Counted from the first letter of the stretch, positions 55,891-64,000 are shown. The stretch: DNA of 64,000 bases from JBCCGG01 sp039029395 (GCA_039029395.1 JBCCGG010000012.1:59752-123751), one strand, 5' to 3'. The notes: generated by a model not told the origin, from the sequence alone. Translations and numbers: made by a program.

Positions 55891-56922
55891 ATGGATCAGG
55901 ATCTCAAGACATCGGCCGTCAAAGCGGCGGCCGCCAACCCCCTTCTGGTCGAGGTGCAGCGCGGCGACATGGTCGAGAGCCGGCACCGCGCCGCCTACGC
56001 GGTGGTCAACAGCGACGGCAAGGTGATGCTCCAGTCCGGCGATATCGAGCGGCCGATCTATCCGCGCTCGGCGATCAAGCCGCTACAAGCCCTGGCCTTG
56101 GTCGAGACCGGCGCGGCCGAGGCCTTCGGCCTTGGCGACGCCGAGATCGCGCTGGCGTGCGCCAGCCATATTGGCGAGGCCTGCCACACCGAGACGGTCG
56201 CCGCGTGGCTCGCGCGCATCGGCTGCACGCCGGCAGATCTGGAGTGCGGCCCCCATCTGCCCTATGACGAGGCCGCCATGGTGGCGTTGCTGCGCGCCGG
56301 TGGGGACGCCGGCGCGATCCACAATAACTGTTCGGGCAAGCACAGCGGCTTTCTGACCGTGGCCCGGCACCTGGGTGTGCCGACCAAGGGCTATATCAAC
56401 TATAACCATCCGGTGCAGCAGCGGGTCCTCGGCATCCTGGAAAGCATGACGGGCCTTGACCTGGGCAATGCCCCCCGTGCGATCGATGGCTGCAGCATAC
56501 CGACAATCGGCGTACCGCTTGGCAACGTGGCACTGGCCATGGCGCGCCTGGCCAACCCCTCGGACCAACCCGAGCATCGCCGGGCGGCGGCTCTGCGGAT
56601 CCGCAAGGCCATGGCGGCCCAACCGGTTATGGTCGCCGGTACCGGTCACTTCTGCACGCGGGTGCTTCAGGTCACCGGCGAGCGCGCGGCGGTCAAAGCC
56701 GGCGCCGAGGGGGTCTATTCTGCGGCGATTCCTGAGCTTGGCCTAGGCATAGCGCTAAAGGTCGACGACGGCGCGGCCCGTGCCGCCGAAGTGCTGCTCG
56801 CGCGCCTTCTGGTTCGCCTAAAGGTGCTGAGCGACGCGGACTTCGCGCGCCTCAACGAGCCCCTGCTCAACCGGGCCGGCCGGGTGGTCGGCGGGCTGGA
56901 GATGACCGGACATGCGTTCTGA
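55891..56922 (+). CDS. L-asparaginase II, Rhizobium etli thermolabile type
   Basis: Protein of 343 residues of the PF06089 type, unrelated to the classical E. coli asparaginases. As I recall them, the active-site features of the R. etli enzyme are all found: Ser60-x2-Lys63 (RSAIKPLQ), Ser92 (ASHIGE), the zinc ligands Cys147 and Lys150 (NNCSGKHSG) and Cys201 (IDGCS), with the same spacing between zinc ligands. The ATG at 55891 follows AGGA. It overlaps the next gene by 11 bp. Asparagine hydrolysis is predicted. Confidence 0.87.
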   Translation: MDQDLKTSAVKAAAANPLLVEVQRGDMVESRHRAAYAVVNSDGKVMLQSGDIERPIYPRSAIKPLQALALVETGAAEAFGLGDAEIALACASHIGEACHTETVAAWLARIGCTPADLECGPHLPYDEAAMVALLRAGGDAGAIHNNCSGKHSGFLTVARHLGVPTKGYINYNHPVQQRVLGILESMTGLDLGNAPRAIDGCSIPTIGVPLGNVALAMARLANPSDQPEHRRAAALRIRKAMAAQPVMVAGTGHFCTRVLQVTGERAAVKAGAEGVYSAAIPELGLGIALKVDDGAARAAEVLLARLLVRLKVLSDADFARLNEPLLNRAGRVVGGLEMTGHAF

Positions 56923-57910
56923 GCCCGGCGCCGCCCGGGCCATCCTATGCCGCGATTGGGGCGGCCCGGAAACTCTTGAAATGGCGGAGATTGCTTGGCC
57001 AACGCCCGGGCCCGGCCAGGTCACGGTCGCGCTCGAGGCGGTCGGGGTCAACTTCGCCGATTCCCTGATCATCGCCGGCAAGTATCAGGAGAAGCCAGAC
57101 CTGCCTTTTTCGCCGGGGCTCGAGGGAGCGGGCGTGATCCACGCGGTGGGTGACGGTGTCAGCCGGGTCAAACCCGGCGACAGGGTCATGGCCCTCTTCG
57201 ACCATGGCGGATTCGCCGAGGCCGCGCTTGCCCGGGAAGGCGACGTCCACCTGCTGCCCGATGGTATTGACGCGGTGACCGCCGCCGGCCTTCCTATCAC
57301 CTACGGGACGGCTCACGGCGCCCTGGTGTGGCGTGCCAACCTCCAGCCGGGCGAGACCCTTCTGGTGCATGGCGCGGCCGGTGGTGTCGGCCTGGCCGCG
57401 GTCGAGGTCGGCAAGGCGCTGGGTGCCACCGTGATCGCGACCGCCGGCGGGGCCGACAAGCTGGCGATCGCGGCCGAGCACGGGGCCGATCATCTGATCG
57501 ATTACCGAGAGGAGGACATTCGCGAACGAGTCAAGGCGCTGACCGAAGGGCGCGGCGCCGATGTGGTGTTCGATCCGGTCGGCGGCCCGGTGTTCCAAGC
57601 GAGCCTGCGCGCCGTGGCCTGGGGCGCACGCCTGGTGGTGATCGGCTTTGCCGCTGGTCAGGTGACGCAGATCCCGGCCAACATCCTGCTGGTCAAGAAC
57701 ATCTCGGCGATCGGGCTCTACTGGGGCTCTTACCGCAAGCATGCCCCGGAGCTGGTGGCCGCTCAGTTCCGCGAGCTGTTCGACTGGACCCTCGCCGGCA
57801 AGCTCAAGCCCCACGTCTCTCACCGTTTGGACCTCGCCCAGGCGGCCGAGGCGATCACGCTGTTGACCGAGCGCAGGTCGACCGGCAAAGTCGTGCTGAC
57901 CATGGGCTGA
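56912..57910 (+). CDS. NADPH:quinone oxidoreductase-type zinc-independent MDR protein
   Basis: Medium-chain dehydrogenase/reductase of 332 residues. The N-terminal GroES-like domain is followed by the NADP-binding motif VHGAAGGVGLAAVEVGKALG (about 150-169). The zinc-binding cysteines of alcohol dehydrogenases are absent. Members reduce quinones or 2-enoyl-type carbonyls; the substrate here is unknown. It starts inside the asparaginase 3' end (11-bp overlap), so translation is probably coupled, and a methyltransferase starts 4 bp after its stop. Confidence 0.87.
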   Translation: MRSEPGAARAILCRDWGGPETLEMAEIAWPTPGPGQVTVALEAVGVNFADSLIIAGKYQEKPDLPFSPGLEGAGVIHAVGDGVSRVKPGDRVMALFDHGGFAEAALAREGDVHLLPDGIDAVTAAGLPITYGTAHGALVWRANLQPGETLLVHGAAGGVGLAAVEVGKALGATVIATAGGADKLAIAAEHGADHLIDYREEDIRERVKALTEGRGADVVFDPVGGPVFQASLRAVAWGARLVVIGFAAGQVTQIPANILLVKNISAIGLYWGSYRKHAPELVAAQFRELFDWTLAGKLKPHVSHRLDLAQAAEAITLLTERRSTGKVVLTMG

Positions 57911-57914
57911 GCCC

Positions 57915-59150
57915 ATGGACGACCCGGTTCAAGCCCAATACGAGGCCTATCCCTACCCGGCGCGCGATCCGGCCGACGAGGTGCGGCGCCTCGTCACCGG
58001 CTCGCCGAGCCATCTGGATGAGATCAACCACACGCTCTTCGCCGGCCAACGAGATTTCTCCCAGCCCTTTCGCGCATTGGTCGCCGGTGGCGGCACGGGC
58101 GACGCCGCGATCATGCTGGCCCAGCAGCTGGCCGAGCGGGGCAGCGCCGGGCGGGTCGATTACCTGGACCTGGCTGATGGGGCCCGGGAGATCGCCGAGG
58201 CCCGCGCCACGATTCGCGGTCTCCGTAACATCGCTTTCCATCGCGGAAAGATCGAGGACCTGCTGGCGCTAGGTCTAGCGCCCTTCGACTATATTGACTG
58301 CTGCGGCGTGCTCCACCACCTGGCAGACCCCTCGGCCGGCCTCACCGCGCTGGCGGATAGCCTCGCGCCAAACGGCGGCATCGGCCTCATGGTCTATGGC
58401 GAATATGGACGGACCGGCGTCTATCCCGCCCAGGCCGCCCTGCGGGCGCTCGGGCGGGGCTTGGACCTGCCGTCTCAAGTCCAACTAACACGCCGGCTGC
58501 TGGCCGAGCTGCCAGCGACAAATTGGCTGAGGCGCAATCCCTTCTTGGGCGATCACAAGCTGAGCGACGCGGAGCTGGTCGACCTCTTCCTTCACACGCG
58601 GGATCGAGCATATACGGTTACTCAGCTGCTCGAGCTCGCCTCGGCGGCGGGCCTGGAGCTGGTGCGCTTTATCGAGCCGGTCCGCTACGACCCGGCCAGC
58701 TATCTGAGCGACCCGGCCCTGGCCGAGCGTGCATCGGCTCTGGCGCCTCCCGACCAGGCTGCCCTTGCCGAGGCTCTGGCCGGCAACATGAAGAAGCACG
58801 TGGCCTATGTTGTGCCGCGCGGAACTGCCGGGGGCCGGATCGCCCGCCTCGCTGGGACTCAAACGCGCCTGCTTCCGGCGCGCCTGGATTTGGCTCGGGC
58901 GATTGACCCGGAGTACCGTCTGAAGGTGGCCTTCGACGGGCTGGAGATTGTTTGCACCCTGCCGCCCCTGGGGCGCGAGATCCTACAGTTGGCCGATGGC
59001 CGGCGCTCTCTGGAGGAGATCCACCGAGGTCTCCAATCCGGGCAACCGGCGCTGGATTGGCTCGCGTTCCAGGCTCAGGCCAAGCAGCTGGTCGGCGCCC
59101 TGGAGCCGCTTAATTTGCTTTGGCTCTCGGCTGGTAGAGCCCGTCTCTGA
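57915..59150 (+). CDS. Class I SAM-dependent methyltransferase with extra C-terminal domain
   Basis: Protein of 411 residues. It begins with QYEAYPYPARDPADE, a motif shared with a group of methyltransferases that act with secreted-product or peptide substrates. The SAM loop is LVAGGGTGDAAIML (about 54-67), followed by DYIDCCGVLHHLADP. After the methyltransferase domain (to about 240) a C-terminal part (about 320-400; REILQLADGRRSLEEIHRGL) looks like a PqqD-type winged helix. Substrate unknown. The 3' end overlaps convergent hspQ by 41 bp. Confidence 0.75.
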   Translation: MDDPVQAQYEAYPYPARDPADEVRRLVTGSPSHLDEINHTLFAGQRDFSQPFRALVAGGGTGDAAIMLAQQLAERGSAGRVDYLDLADGAREIAEARATIRGLRNIAFHRGKIEDLLALGLAPFDYIDCCGVLHHLADPSAGLTALADSLAPNGGIGLMVYGEYGRTGVYPAQAALRALGRGLDLPSQVQLTRRLLAELPATNWLRRNPFLGDHKLSDAELVDLFLHTRDRAYTVTQLLELASAAGLELVRFIEPVRYDPASYLSDPALAERASALAPPDQAALAEALAGNMKKHVAYVVPRGTAGGRIARLAGTQTRLLPARLDLARAIDPEYRLKVAFDGLEIVCTLPPLGREILQLADGRRSLEEIHRGLQSGQPALDWLAFQAQAKQLVGALEPLNLLWLSAGRARL

Positions 59151-59427
59151 GCTCCGCGAAGACCTGATCCAGCAACGGGTGCTTGATCGGCTGGCCCGTC
59201 AGATCCGGCTCCAGGTTGCGTTCGGCCACGTAGGTCGTGTGGTCGGCCCCGTGCACCAATACGTGGTACCAGGGCTGATCCCGCGGTGGCTGGGTCCGCG
59301 CCATGGTTTGGTACCACTCTTCCGAGCCCTGGAAGTCATGGTCCACGTCGGCGATCACGCCGCGATAGTCGAACAGCTTGTGGTGGATAAGCTGACCGAT
59401 ACGGAACCTTGCGCGGGCCTGGTTCAC
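59110..59427 (-). CDS. hspQ: Heat shock protein HspQ
   Basis: Small YccV-fold protein of 105 residues, the family's usual length: FRIGQLIHHKLFDYRGVIADVD, QPWYHVLVHG and TTYVAERNLEPD. HspQ was described as a hemimethylated-DNA-binding protein and as a specificity-enhancing factor for Lon protease. It lies 9 bp behind folD on the same strand and overlaps the methyltransferase gene tail to tail. Confidence 0.9.
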   Translation of the reverse strand: MNQARARFRIGQLIHHKLFDYRGVIADVDHDFQGSEEWYQTMARTQPPRDQPWYHVLVHGADHTTYVAERNLEPDLTGQPIKHPLLDQVFAELRDGLYQPRAKAN

Positions 59428-59436
59428 GACCTTCGC

Positions 59437-60348
59437 TCAGAACTGCGGGTCGGGCAGGCCCCGGCTGCGACAGGCCGCGGTCACGGTGTTGGCGAGCAGG
59501 CAGGCGATCGTCATGGGCCCAACGCCGCCAGGCACCGGGGTGATCGCGCCGGCCACCTTGCGGGCCCCAGCAAAATCCACGTCGCCGACCAGACGGCTCT
59601 TGCCCTCGGCCGTCTCGATCCGGTTGATGCCAACGTCGATGACCGTGGCGCCGGGCTTGATCCAATCGCCCTTGACCATCTCCGGCCGGCCGACCGCGGC
59701 GACCAGAATATCGGCCCGCCGGCACTCGCCGGGCAGGTCCTGGGTGCGCGAGTGGGCGATCGTGACCGTGCAGTTCTGACCCAGGAGCAGCTGAGCCATG
59801 GGCTTGCCGACGATGTTGGAGCGGCCGACGATGATGGCTCGCTTGCCGGTCATGTCGCCCAGCTGGTCCTTGAGCAGCATCAGGCAGCCGAGCGGCGTGC
59901 AGGGCACCATGGGCTTGCCGGCGCCGGTTGAGAGACGCCCGGCATTGATCACGTGAAAGCCGTCCACGTCCTTGGCCGGGTCGATCGCATCGAGCACCGC
60001 CTGGTCATCGATCTGGTCGGGCAGGGGCAGCTGCACCAGAATGCCGTGAACCGCCGGATCGGCGTTGAGCTTGGCCACCAGGTCCAGGAGCTCGGCCTGG
60101 GAGGTCTCGGCCGAAAGGTCGTGCTTGAAAGACGCCATGCCGACCTCGACGGTCTGCTTGGCCTTGTTGCGTACGTAGACCTCGCTGGCCGGGTTCTCGC
60201 CGACCAGGACGACCGCCAAGCCCGGCACCAAGTCTTGTTCCGCCTTTAGACGAGTGACTTCTGCGGCGACCCGCTCTCGCAAGCCGGCGGCAAAGGCCTT
60301 GCCGTCGATGATCTGAGCCTGGCCCTGCTCGGCGTCGGCAAGCATCAT
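59437..60348 (-). CDS. folD: Methylene-THF dehydrogenase/methenyl-THF cyclohydrolase FolD
   Basis: Bifunctional one-carbon enzyme of 303 residues. Motifs: EVYVRNKAKQTVEVGM (catalytic Lys region), ILVQLPLPDQI, VPCTPLGCLMLL and the nucleotide loop VGRSNIVGKPMAQLL. GGAGG precedes ATG 60348 (ATG 60345 is a second in-frame option). It sits 81 bp downstream of yggU and just ahead of hspQ in the minus-strand set yggT-yggU-folD-hspQ. Confidence 0.96.
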   Translation of the reverse strand: MMLADAEQGQAQIIDGKAFAAGLRERVAAEVTRLKAEQDLVPGLAVVLVGENPASEVYVRNKAKQTVEVGMASFKHDLSAETSQAELLDLVAKLNADPAVHGILVQLPLPDQIDDQAVLDAIDPAKDVDGFHVINAGRLSTGAGKPMVPCTPLGCLMLLKDQLGDMTGKRAIIVGRSNIVGKPMAQLLLGQNCTVTIAHSRTQDLPGECRRADILVAAVGRPEMVKGDWIKPGATVIDVGINRIETAEGKSRLVGDVDFAGARKVAGAITPVPGGVGPMTIACLLANTVTAACRSRGLPDPQF

Positions 60349-60429
60349 GGAACGTCCTCCCATAGTTTCATAGCCTTTTGGCAGGAGGCCTATAGAGCAT
60401 CGCGCCCCAAAACGCCAGGGATCGCGCTC

Positions 60430-60780
60430 TTAGCGACCTGTCCTGCCGCCGCTTTCCGCCAGCCAGGTCATGAGTCGGGCCTGGAGCGTTGGCGGATCGC
60501 CAATCACGAGCAGGGTCTTGCGCCTTTGACTGTGCCCTGAGAGCAGCTCGAGGTCGCTTCTGGGCAGGCCCCAAGCCTTGGCCAGCAGCTTGATCAGCGC
60601 CTCGTTGGCCCGGCCCGCTTGGGCCGGCGGATTGACCTTGGCCTTAAGCGCGACCGACCCGTCGGCCAGCTCAATCAGGCCCTCCAGGCCGCTCTTCCGG
60701 GCGCCAGGCTGAACCCGGAGCGCAACCGCGAGGCCCCTGGCGTGATGCTCAAAGGGGAAAGGCTCAGCCGGCGCCACCAT
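60430..60780 (-). CDS. DUF167/YggU-family protein
   Basis: Small protein of 116 residues. The core VALRVQPGARKSGLEGL, VALKAKVNPPAQAGRANEALI and LLSGHSQRRKTLLVIG is diagnostic of the YggU/DUF167 fold, whose function is unknown. It overlaps the 3' end of yggT by 17 bp, and the YggT-YggU pair is conserved across proteobacteria. Confidence 0.88.
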   Translation of the reverse strand: MVAPAEPFPFEHHARGLAVALRVQPGARKSGLEGLIELADGSVALKAKVNPPAQAGRANEALIKLLAKAWGLPRSDLELLSGHSQRRKTLLVIGDPPTLQARLMTWLAESGGRTGR

Positions 60781-61075
60781 GAAGCAGGCTGAGCTGAATC
60801 TGGAAAAGCACCTGCTGGATAAAGTAGATCGCTAGAATCAAGAGGACCGGCGAGATATCGATGCCGCCGAAGTTGGGCACCACACGCCGAATCGGCCGAA
60901 GCGCCGGCTCGGTGATCCTATAAAGGAAGCTGCCGATCTGGTGGACAAAGCGGTTCGAGGTGTTCACCACGTTGAAGGCGACCAGCCAGCTGAGCAGCGC
61001 CGAGATGATCACCAACCACATATAGAGCTCGAGGGCAATCGAGACGACATTGATCAAGGGGCCGAGAATGATCAC
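60764..61075 (-). CDS. YggT-family integral membrane protein
   Basis: Protein of 103 residues with two hydrophobic segments (about 8-30 and 68-92) and the conserved connecting region NRFVHQIGSFLYRITEPALRP-type sequence that defines YggT. The family is linked to osmotic tolerance and, in other bacteria, to cell division or secretion-related functions; its role here is unknown. GTG 61075 gives the usual N-terminus; a longer frame to 61198 adds a non-conserved basic stretch. Confidence 0.85.
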   Translation of the reverse strand: MIILGPLINVVSIALELYMWLVIISALLSWLVAFNVVNTSNRFVHQIGSFLYRITEPALRPIRRVVPNFGGIDISPVLLILAIYFIQQVLFQIQLSLLHGGAG

Positions 61076-61192
61076 GGGCGGAGGCCTTTCCCTGCAGCGA
61101 GCATGGTTCGATCCAAGAATCGGCCGATACCCTAGCCGCCCGCCCGGCGCGAAACAAGATCGCGTGAGGGCGGAAAGCAGCAGCGAAGCCTC

Positions 61193-61221
61193 TTGCATTG
61201 GCCGCCCGGGCGGACTATGTC
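61193..61221 (+). promoter_or_regulatory. Probable promoter of the tRNA-Ala gene
   Basis: TTGCAT (61193-61198), a 17-bp GC-rich spacer, and TATGTC (61216-61221), ending 13 bp before the first base of the tRNA. A GC-rich discriminator (ACGGGTCTCGGGC) follows, as at stringently controlled stable-RNA promoters. Confidence 0.5.
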
Positions 61222-61234
61222 ACGGGTCTCGGGC

Positions 61235-61310
<76 letters not shown>

Positions 61311-61641
61311 CCCAGTCCTAGGCGAATCGCCGTTTCCTGGGCGCCTCTGGGATAACCCCGATATATCCGTAAGATAGCCAGCGACACCGCAAGACCCAAT
61401 GTGCGGCATCGAGGCTCTAGGCGTGCGCATGTGCCTGCGGGTCGGGCGCTAACCTTGCACACCGCCCTGGCCCAAACCTCCGATAAAGGCTTTGCGGTAG
61501 CGGTACTTTATTCTGTGAAACGACGCGGCGTCCCGGGTACACGAGGCTCGCACTGGACATTGCCCAGACGCCCAAGAGCACAAGACTGGCAACAGGGTCT
61601 GATTCAAGGCCTCGAAACGAACTTTGTGAATTTTCAGATCA
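61311..61641. other. 331-bp stretch without a recognisable gene
   Basis: Between tRNA-Ala and the end of the AraC gene. The first 31 bp (61311-61341) can fold: CCAG/CTGG outer arms around GGCG-AAT-CGCC, possibly a 3' structure for the tRNA transcript, without a T-run. Open frames across it have no family resemblance. Nothing else of note was seen. Confidence 0.5.
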
Positions 61642-62622
61642 TCACTGCGCGGATAATCGCAGCGTTTCCGACGGCAGCTCGCCGAACATGCGGCGATAGT
61701 CCTTGGCAAATTGACCCATGTGCCAGAAGCCCCAGGCATTGGCGGCGTCGGCGACCGCGATCTCCGGCCCCGCGCGCAGCAGGTCGGAGCGCACCTGGCC
61801 CAGGCGAAAGCGGTTCAGGTAGGCCTTGGGCCCGATGCCGAAGCGCTCCCGGAAGCCCCGGTCCAAGGTGCGCCAGGAGGCCCCGGCGGCCGTGCAGAGC
61901 TCGCTGATCGAAAGCGCATCCTCGGCCCGGGCGCGAAGACACTCGAGCGCCCGGTCGACCGCGCGCGCCCGGGTCGCGGCGCCGCTGCGGTCGGCGAAAC
62001 GCTCGCCCTCGGCCGCCGCTGCAATCAGGCGGGCGACGAAGTCCCCTTGCTCGGCCTCGCCAAAGCGCGCGGCGGCGTTATGGAGCAGGTCGTGGCCCAG
62101 TTGCCCCAAGCCTTGCAGATCCGACGACCAGCGGCGCAGGGGGCGCGCACCCCGCCCGGCCAGCTCATCCTGGATCGGCAGGCCGACCCGGTCGGCGATG
62201 CGGCTCAGGAAGGGCGCGTCGACGCCGACCGTCAAGCCGACGAAGTCCGGGTCGCTGACGCCCTCGAAATCGGCCCCGCTGCCGAAGGTCAGCAGCCCCG
62301 GCGAGCCGCTTTCTTCACCTCGCCAGCGCCGCAAGGCGGGGGTTAGCGGCAGGCCGAGGGTGACCACATCGCGCGGCGAGCAGCCGGCCTGGTGCACGGC
62401 TCGATCCATGGCGATCTCAAGCAACGTGACCTGGGCGCCCGGCCGCACCGTGACCTCAGTGACCATCGCGCCGGGCTCGATTTGGCGAAAGTCGACCTCC
62501 CACTTGGAATAGCAATTCATCTCATTCGGCTCGGCGAGCCGCAAGGTTTGTCCGGGCGGCGCAGAGGTCGGTGGTTTTCTTTTACCGGCACCGAATATTG
62601 GCGAATTTTTGATGCGGTCCAC
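61642..62622 (-). CDS. AraC-family transcriptional regulator
   Basis: Protein of 326 residues. The C-terminal double helix-turn-helix (about 225-322) has ALSISELCTAAGASWRTLDRGF and WGFWHMGQFAKDYRRMFGELPSET, close to the AraC consensus. The N-terminal part (about 30-200) is an effector region without a motif I recognise. It diverges from the small RHH gene and sulfatase, 74 bp between starts, so it is a candidate regulator of both. A weak stem CTGCG/CGCAG spans its stop codon. Confidence 0.87.
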   Translation of the reverse strand: MDRIKNSPIFGAGKRKPPTSAPPGQTLRLAEPNEMNCYSKWEVDFRQIEPGAMVTEVTVRPGAQVTLLEIAMDRAVHQAGCSPRDVVTLGLPLTPALRRWRGEESGSPGLLTFGSGADFEGVSDPDFVGLTVGVDAPFLSRIADRVGLPIQDELAGRGARPLRRWSSDLQGLGQLGHDLLHNAAARFGEAEQGDFVARLIAAAAEGERFADRSGAATRARAVDRALECLRARAEDALSISELCTAAGASWRTLDRGFRERFGIGPKAYLNRFRLGQVRSDLLRAGPEIAVADAANAWGFWHMGQFAKDYRRMFGELPSETLRLSAQ

Positions 62623-62696
62623 GTCGGAGGTCCTCTATTTCTTCGGCAAGGTTAAAGCATTTGAGGCCGCAGATGCAAAGCCCGAAGGGGTCTCCA

Positions 62697-62930
62697 ATGA
62701 CGGCAGGGGCGCAGCGAACCCGCAGGCGCGGGCGACCATGCCTGCCGAGCCAGGTGGCACGGCGCCATCGGGTCGTAACCTTTGTGACCGAGCAAGAAAA
62801 GACAGAGCTAGGAAAATTATCTGATATGATGGACCTGTCCCTGTCAGCCCTTTGTCATCTCCTGATCACTCAGGGCCTGCTGCGGAAGGAAAAGAAGAGC
62901 TCGACCAAGCAAGAAGAGGAACACCCATGA
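62697..62930 (+). CDS. Small putative ribbon-helix-helix protein
   Basis: Protein of 77 residues: a basic N-terminus (RTRRRGRPC), then RVVTFVTEQEKTELGKLSDMM and LSLSALCHLLITQGLL, which read as beta-strand, helix, helix of an RHH fold, and a Lys/Glu-rich tail. ATG 62697 has AAGGGG 7 bp upstream and is preferred to an upstream in-frame ATG at 62661. Its stop overlaps the sulfatase start (ATGA, 62927-62930), so the two are translationally coupled. DNA binding is inferred from fold prediction by eye only. Confidence 0.6.
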   Translation: MTAGAQRTRRRGRPCLPSQVARRHRVVTFVTEQEKTELGKLSDMMDLSLSALCHLLITQGLLRKEKKSSTKQEEEHP

Positions 62931-64000
62931 CGCGAATACCTACCGTCCTGCTCTTGGCTACGCTGACCGCTGCCCCGGCCCAAGCCTCGGACTTCGTTCA
63001 CGATGCCGAGTACTACGTACTGAGCGCGCAGAATGGCGAGCGTTGGGCCGCCGAGGATGCCGCTTTGGATGCGCGCTTGGCCGAGCTTCGAGAAAAGCAC
63101 GGGCAACCCCCGAACATCGTTTACATCCTGTGGGACGACCAGCCCTTTGGCATTGTCGGCTTCCCAGGCATTCAAAAGAACCTTGGTTTCACGACGCCGA
63201 ACCTGAACCAGATGGCGGAGGAAGGCATCAACTTTACCCGGATGTACACCGAGCCCTCCTGCACGCCGACCAGGGCGGCCTATCTGACCGGACGGGCCCC
63301 CGTGCGCCATGGCATGGGCCTGGTCGGGATGCCCCACGAATTCGCCGGCATGCGCGGCGACGAAGTGACGATCGCGGAGATCCTCTCCGAGGCCGGCTAT
63401 GCGACGGCGCACTACGGCAAGGGTCATCTGGGCGATATCGAAGAGAGCTATCTGCACAATCAGGGCTTCGACGAAGCCCTTTTCACGCCGATGAACCAGA
63501 TCACCTCGCTCTACGACACTCTCGGATCAGCGGCCAATGCGGTGCTTGGCTTCAGTCCCGAGATCCAGCCGGAAGATCCCTACAAGCTCGATGATCCCGG
63601 TCTGCTGCCGAAAGGCTGGGTGCAGACCATCGATGGCAAGAAGGGCGAGCTGGGCAAGGAATGGGGCTTGCCGAACAACGAGTGGTACGACAAGGTCGAC
63701 GCGGAAAGCGAAAAGCGAATGATGGCTTTCATGCGCCGCAATGCGGAAGCAGGCAAGCCCTTCTACGTTCAGTACTGGCCTAATTGGCTGAACTTCCTCA
63801 AGCCCGACATGAAGAAAACCACCTTGAACGGCGGCAAGGTCGCAGAGGCTTATCAGCGTCTCGATGTCTATGTCGGCCAGGTCATGGAAGAGTTGACGGA
63901 CCTCGGCGTTGCGGAAAACACCATCTTTGTCGCCATGGCCGATAACGGGCCGATGGTCCACAATCCACCGCCGGGTTGGGGCATGACCCAGATCTTTTTC
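62927..64000 (+). CDS. Secreted arylsulfatase-type sulfatase, 3' end beyond window
   Basis: The first 358 codons of a sulfatase. A signal peptide (1-20, cleavage near AQA-SD) targets it to the periplasm. The type I sulfatase signature is Cys112-Thr-Pro-Thr-Arg in EPSCTPTRAAYLTGR, where the Cys becomes formylglycine; Asp70-Asp71 (ILWDDQ) supply calcium ligands, and YGKGHLGD and ADNGP (around 345) are further active-site elements. Substrate (sulfated polysaccharide, aryl sulfate or choline sulfate-like) is open. It is coupled to the upstream RHH gene. Confidence 0.88.
   Translation, partial: MTRIPTVLLLATLTAAPAQASDFVHDAEYYVLSAQNGERWAAEDAALDARLAELREKHGQPPNIVYILWDDQPFGIVGFPGIQKNLGFTTPNLNQMAEEGINFTRMYTEPSCTPTRAAYLTGRAPVRHGMGLVGMPHEFAGMRGDEVTIAEILSEAGYATAHYGKGHLGDIEESYLHNQGFDEALFTPMNQITSLYDTLGSAANAVLGFSPEIQPEDPYKLDDPGLLPKGWVQTIDGKKGELGKEWGLPNNEWYDKVDAESEKRMMAFMRRNAEAGKPFYVQYWPNWLNFLKPDMKKTTLNGGKVAEAYQRLDVYVGQVMEELTDLGVAENTIFVAMADNGPMVHNPPPGWGMTQIFF

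Noticed and set aside
61401..61907. Plus-strand open frame after the tRNA gene
   Set aside because: It runs antisense into the AraC gene, is Arg/Pro-rich and shows no motif or ribosome site.

Overview
The window is 64 kb of GC-rich (roughly 64 % by eye), densely packed chromosomal DNA from an alphaproteobacterium. The evidence is the Irr iron regulator, a MucR/Ros-type regulator, PstC and PstA with long N-terminal extensions, an IalB-family protein, a TIGR02186/TauE pair, a YlxR-L7Ae type protein and gene orders typical of this class. A Rhodospirillales/Kiloniellales-like lineage is my best guess but cannot be proven from the sequence alone. I see no insertion sequence, prophage, CRISPR array or rRNA. 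Almost every gene is housekeeping, and strand changes mark a small number of long transcription units.

Region 1 (1-4.2 kb): irr (partial) diverges from fabA-fabB-fabI (unsaturated and saturated fatty-acid synthesis), which converges on a glycerophosphodiester phosphodiesterase. Region 2 (4.2-13.8 kb, minus strand) is the translation/RNA operon rimP-nusA-ylxR-infB-rbfA-truB-rpsO-pnp, bounded on both sides by intrinsic terminators. Region 3 (13.9-26.4 kb, minus) is the conserved chain rutE-like, tsaB, rimI, mucR-like, fur/mur, olsB, plsC/olsA, miaB, phoH, ybeY, corC, lnt, metK, trmB (tRNA modification, RNA turnover, lipoprotein and ornithine-lipid synthesis). Region 4 (26.6-41.7 kb) holds a secreted polysaccharide deacetylase, a Bax-like glucosaminidase, nfuA, a universal stress protein with TIGR02186 and TauE, then trpS, murJ, glnD, an orphan lipoprotein, an aminotransferase and mutS.

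Region 5 (41.8-53.0 kb, plus) starts with a stress-type protein and maeB, whose end overlaps a PhoR-type kinase lacking membrane segments. A TauD-like dioxygenase follows within 4 bp, then a three-unit PHO-box-like sequence and pstS-pstC-pstA-pstB-phoU-phoB. A strong hairpin with a T-run lies between pstS and pstC. Region 6 (53-61.3 kb) contains a GNAT enzyme, rlmN, an IalB-like protein, a SPOUT methyltransferase, a Rhizobium etli-type asparaginase with an oxidoreductase and a methyltransferase, hspQ, folD, yggU, yggT and tRNA-Ala(CGC). Region 7 (61.6-64 kb) looks the most accessory: an AraC regulator diverges from a small putative ribbon-helix-helix protein, translationally coupled to a secreted sulfatase that is cut by the window end.

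No clearly new multi-gene system is evident. The strongest second-look candidates are the dioxygenase embedded in the Pho locus, the membrane-free PhoR overlapping maeB, the pstS/pstC hairpin, the RHH-sulfatase coupling, and the short leader ORF whose stop overlaps the fabA start. All promoter, operator and hairpin calls are read by eye and were not scored computationally.
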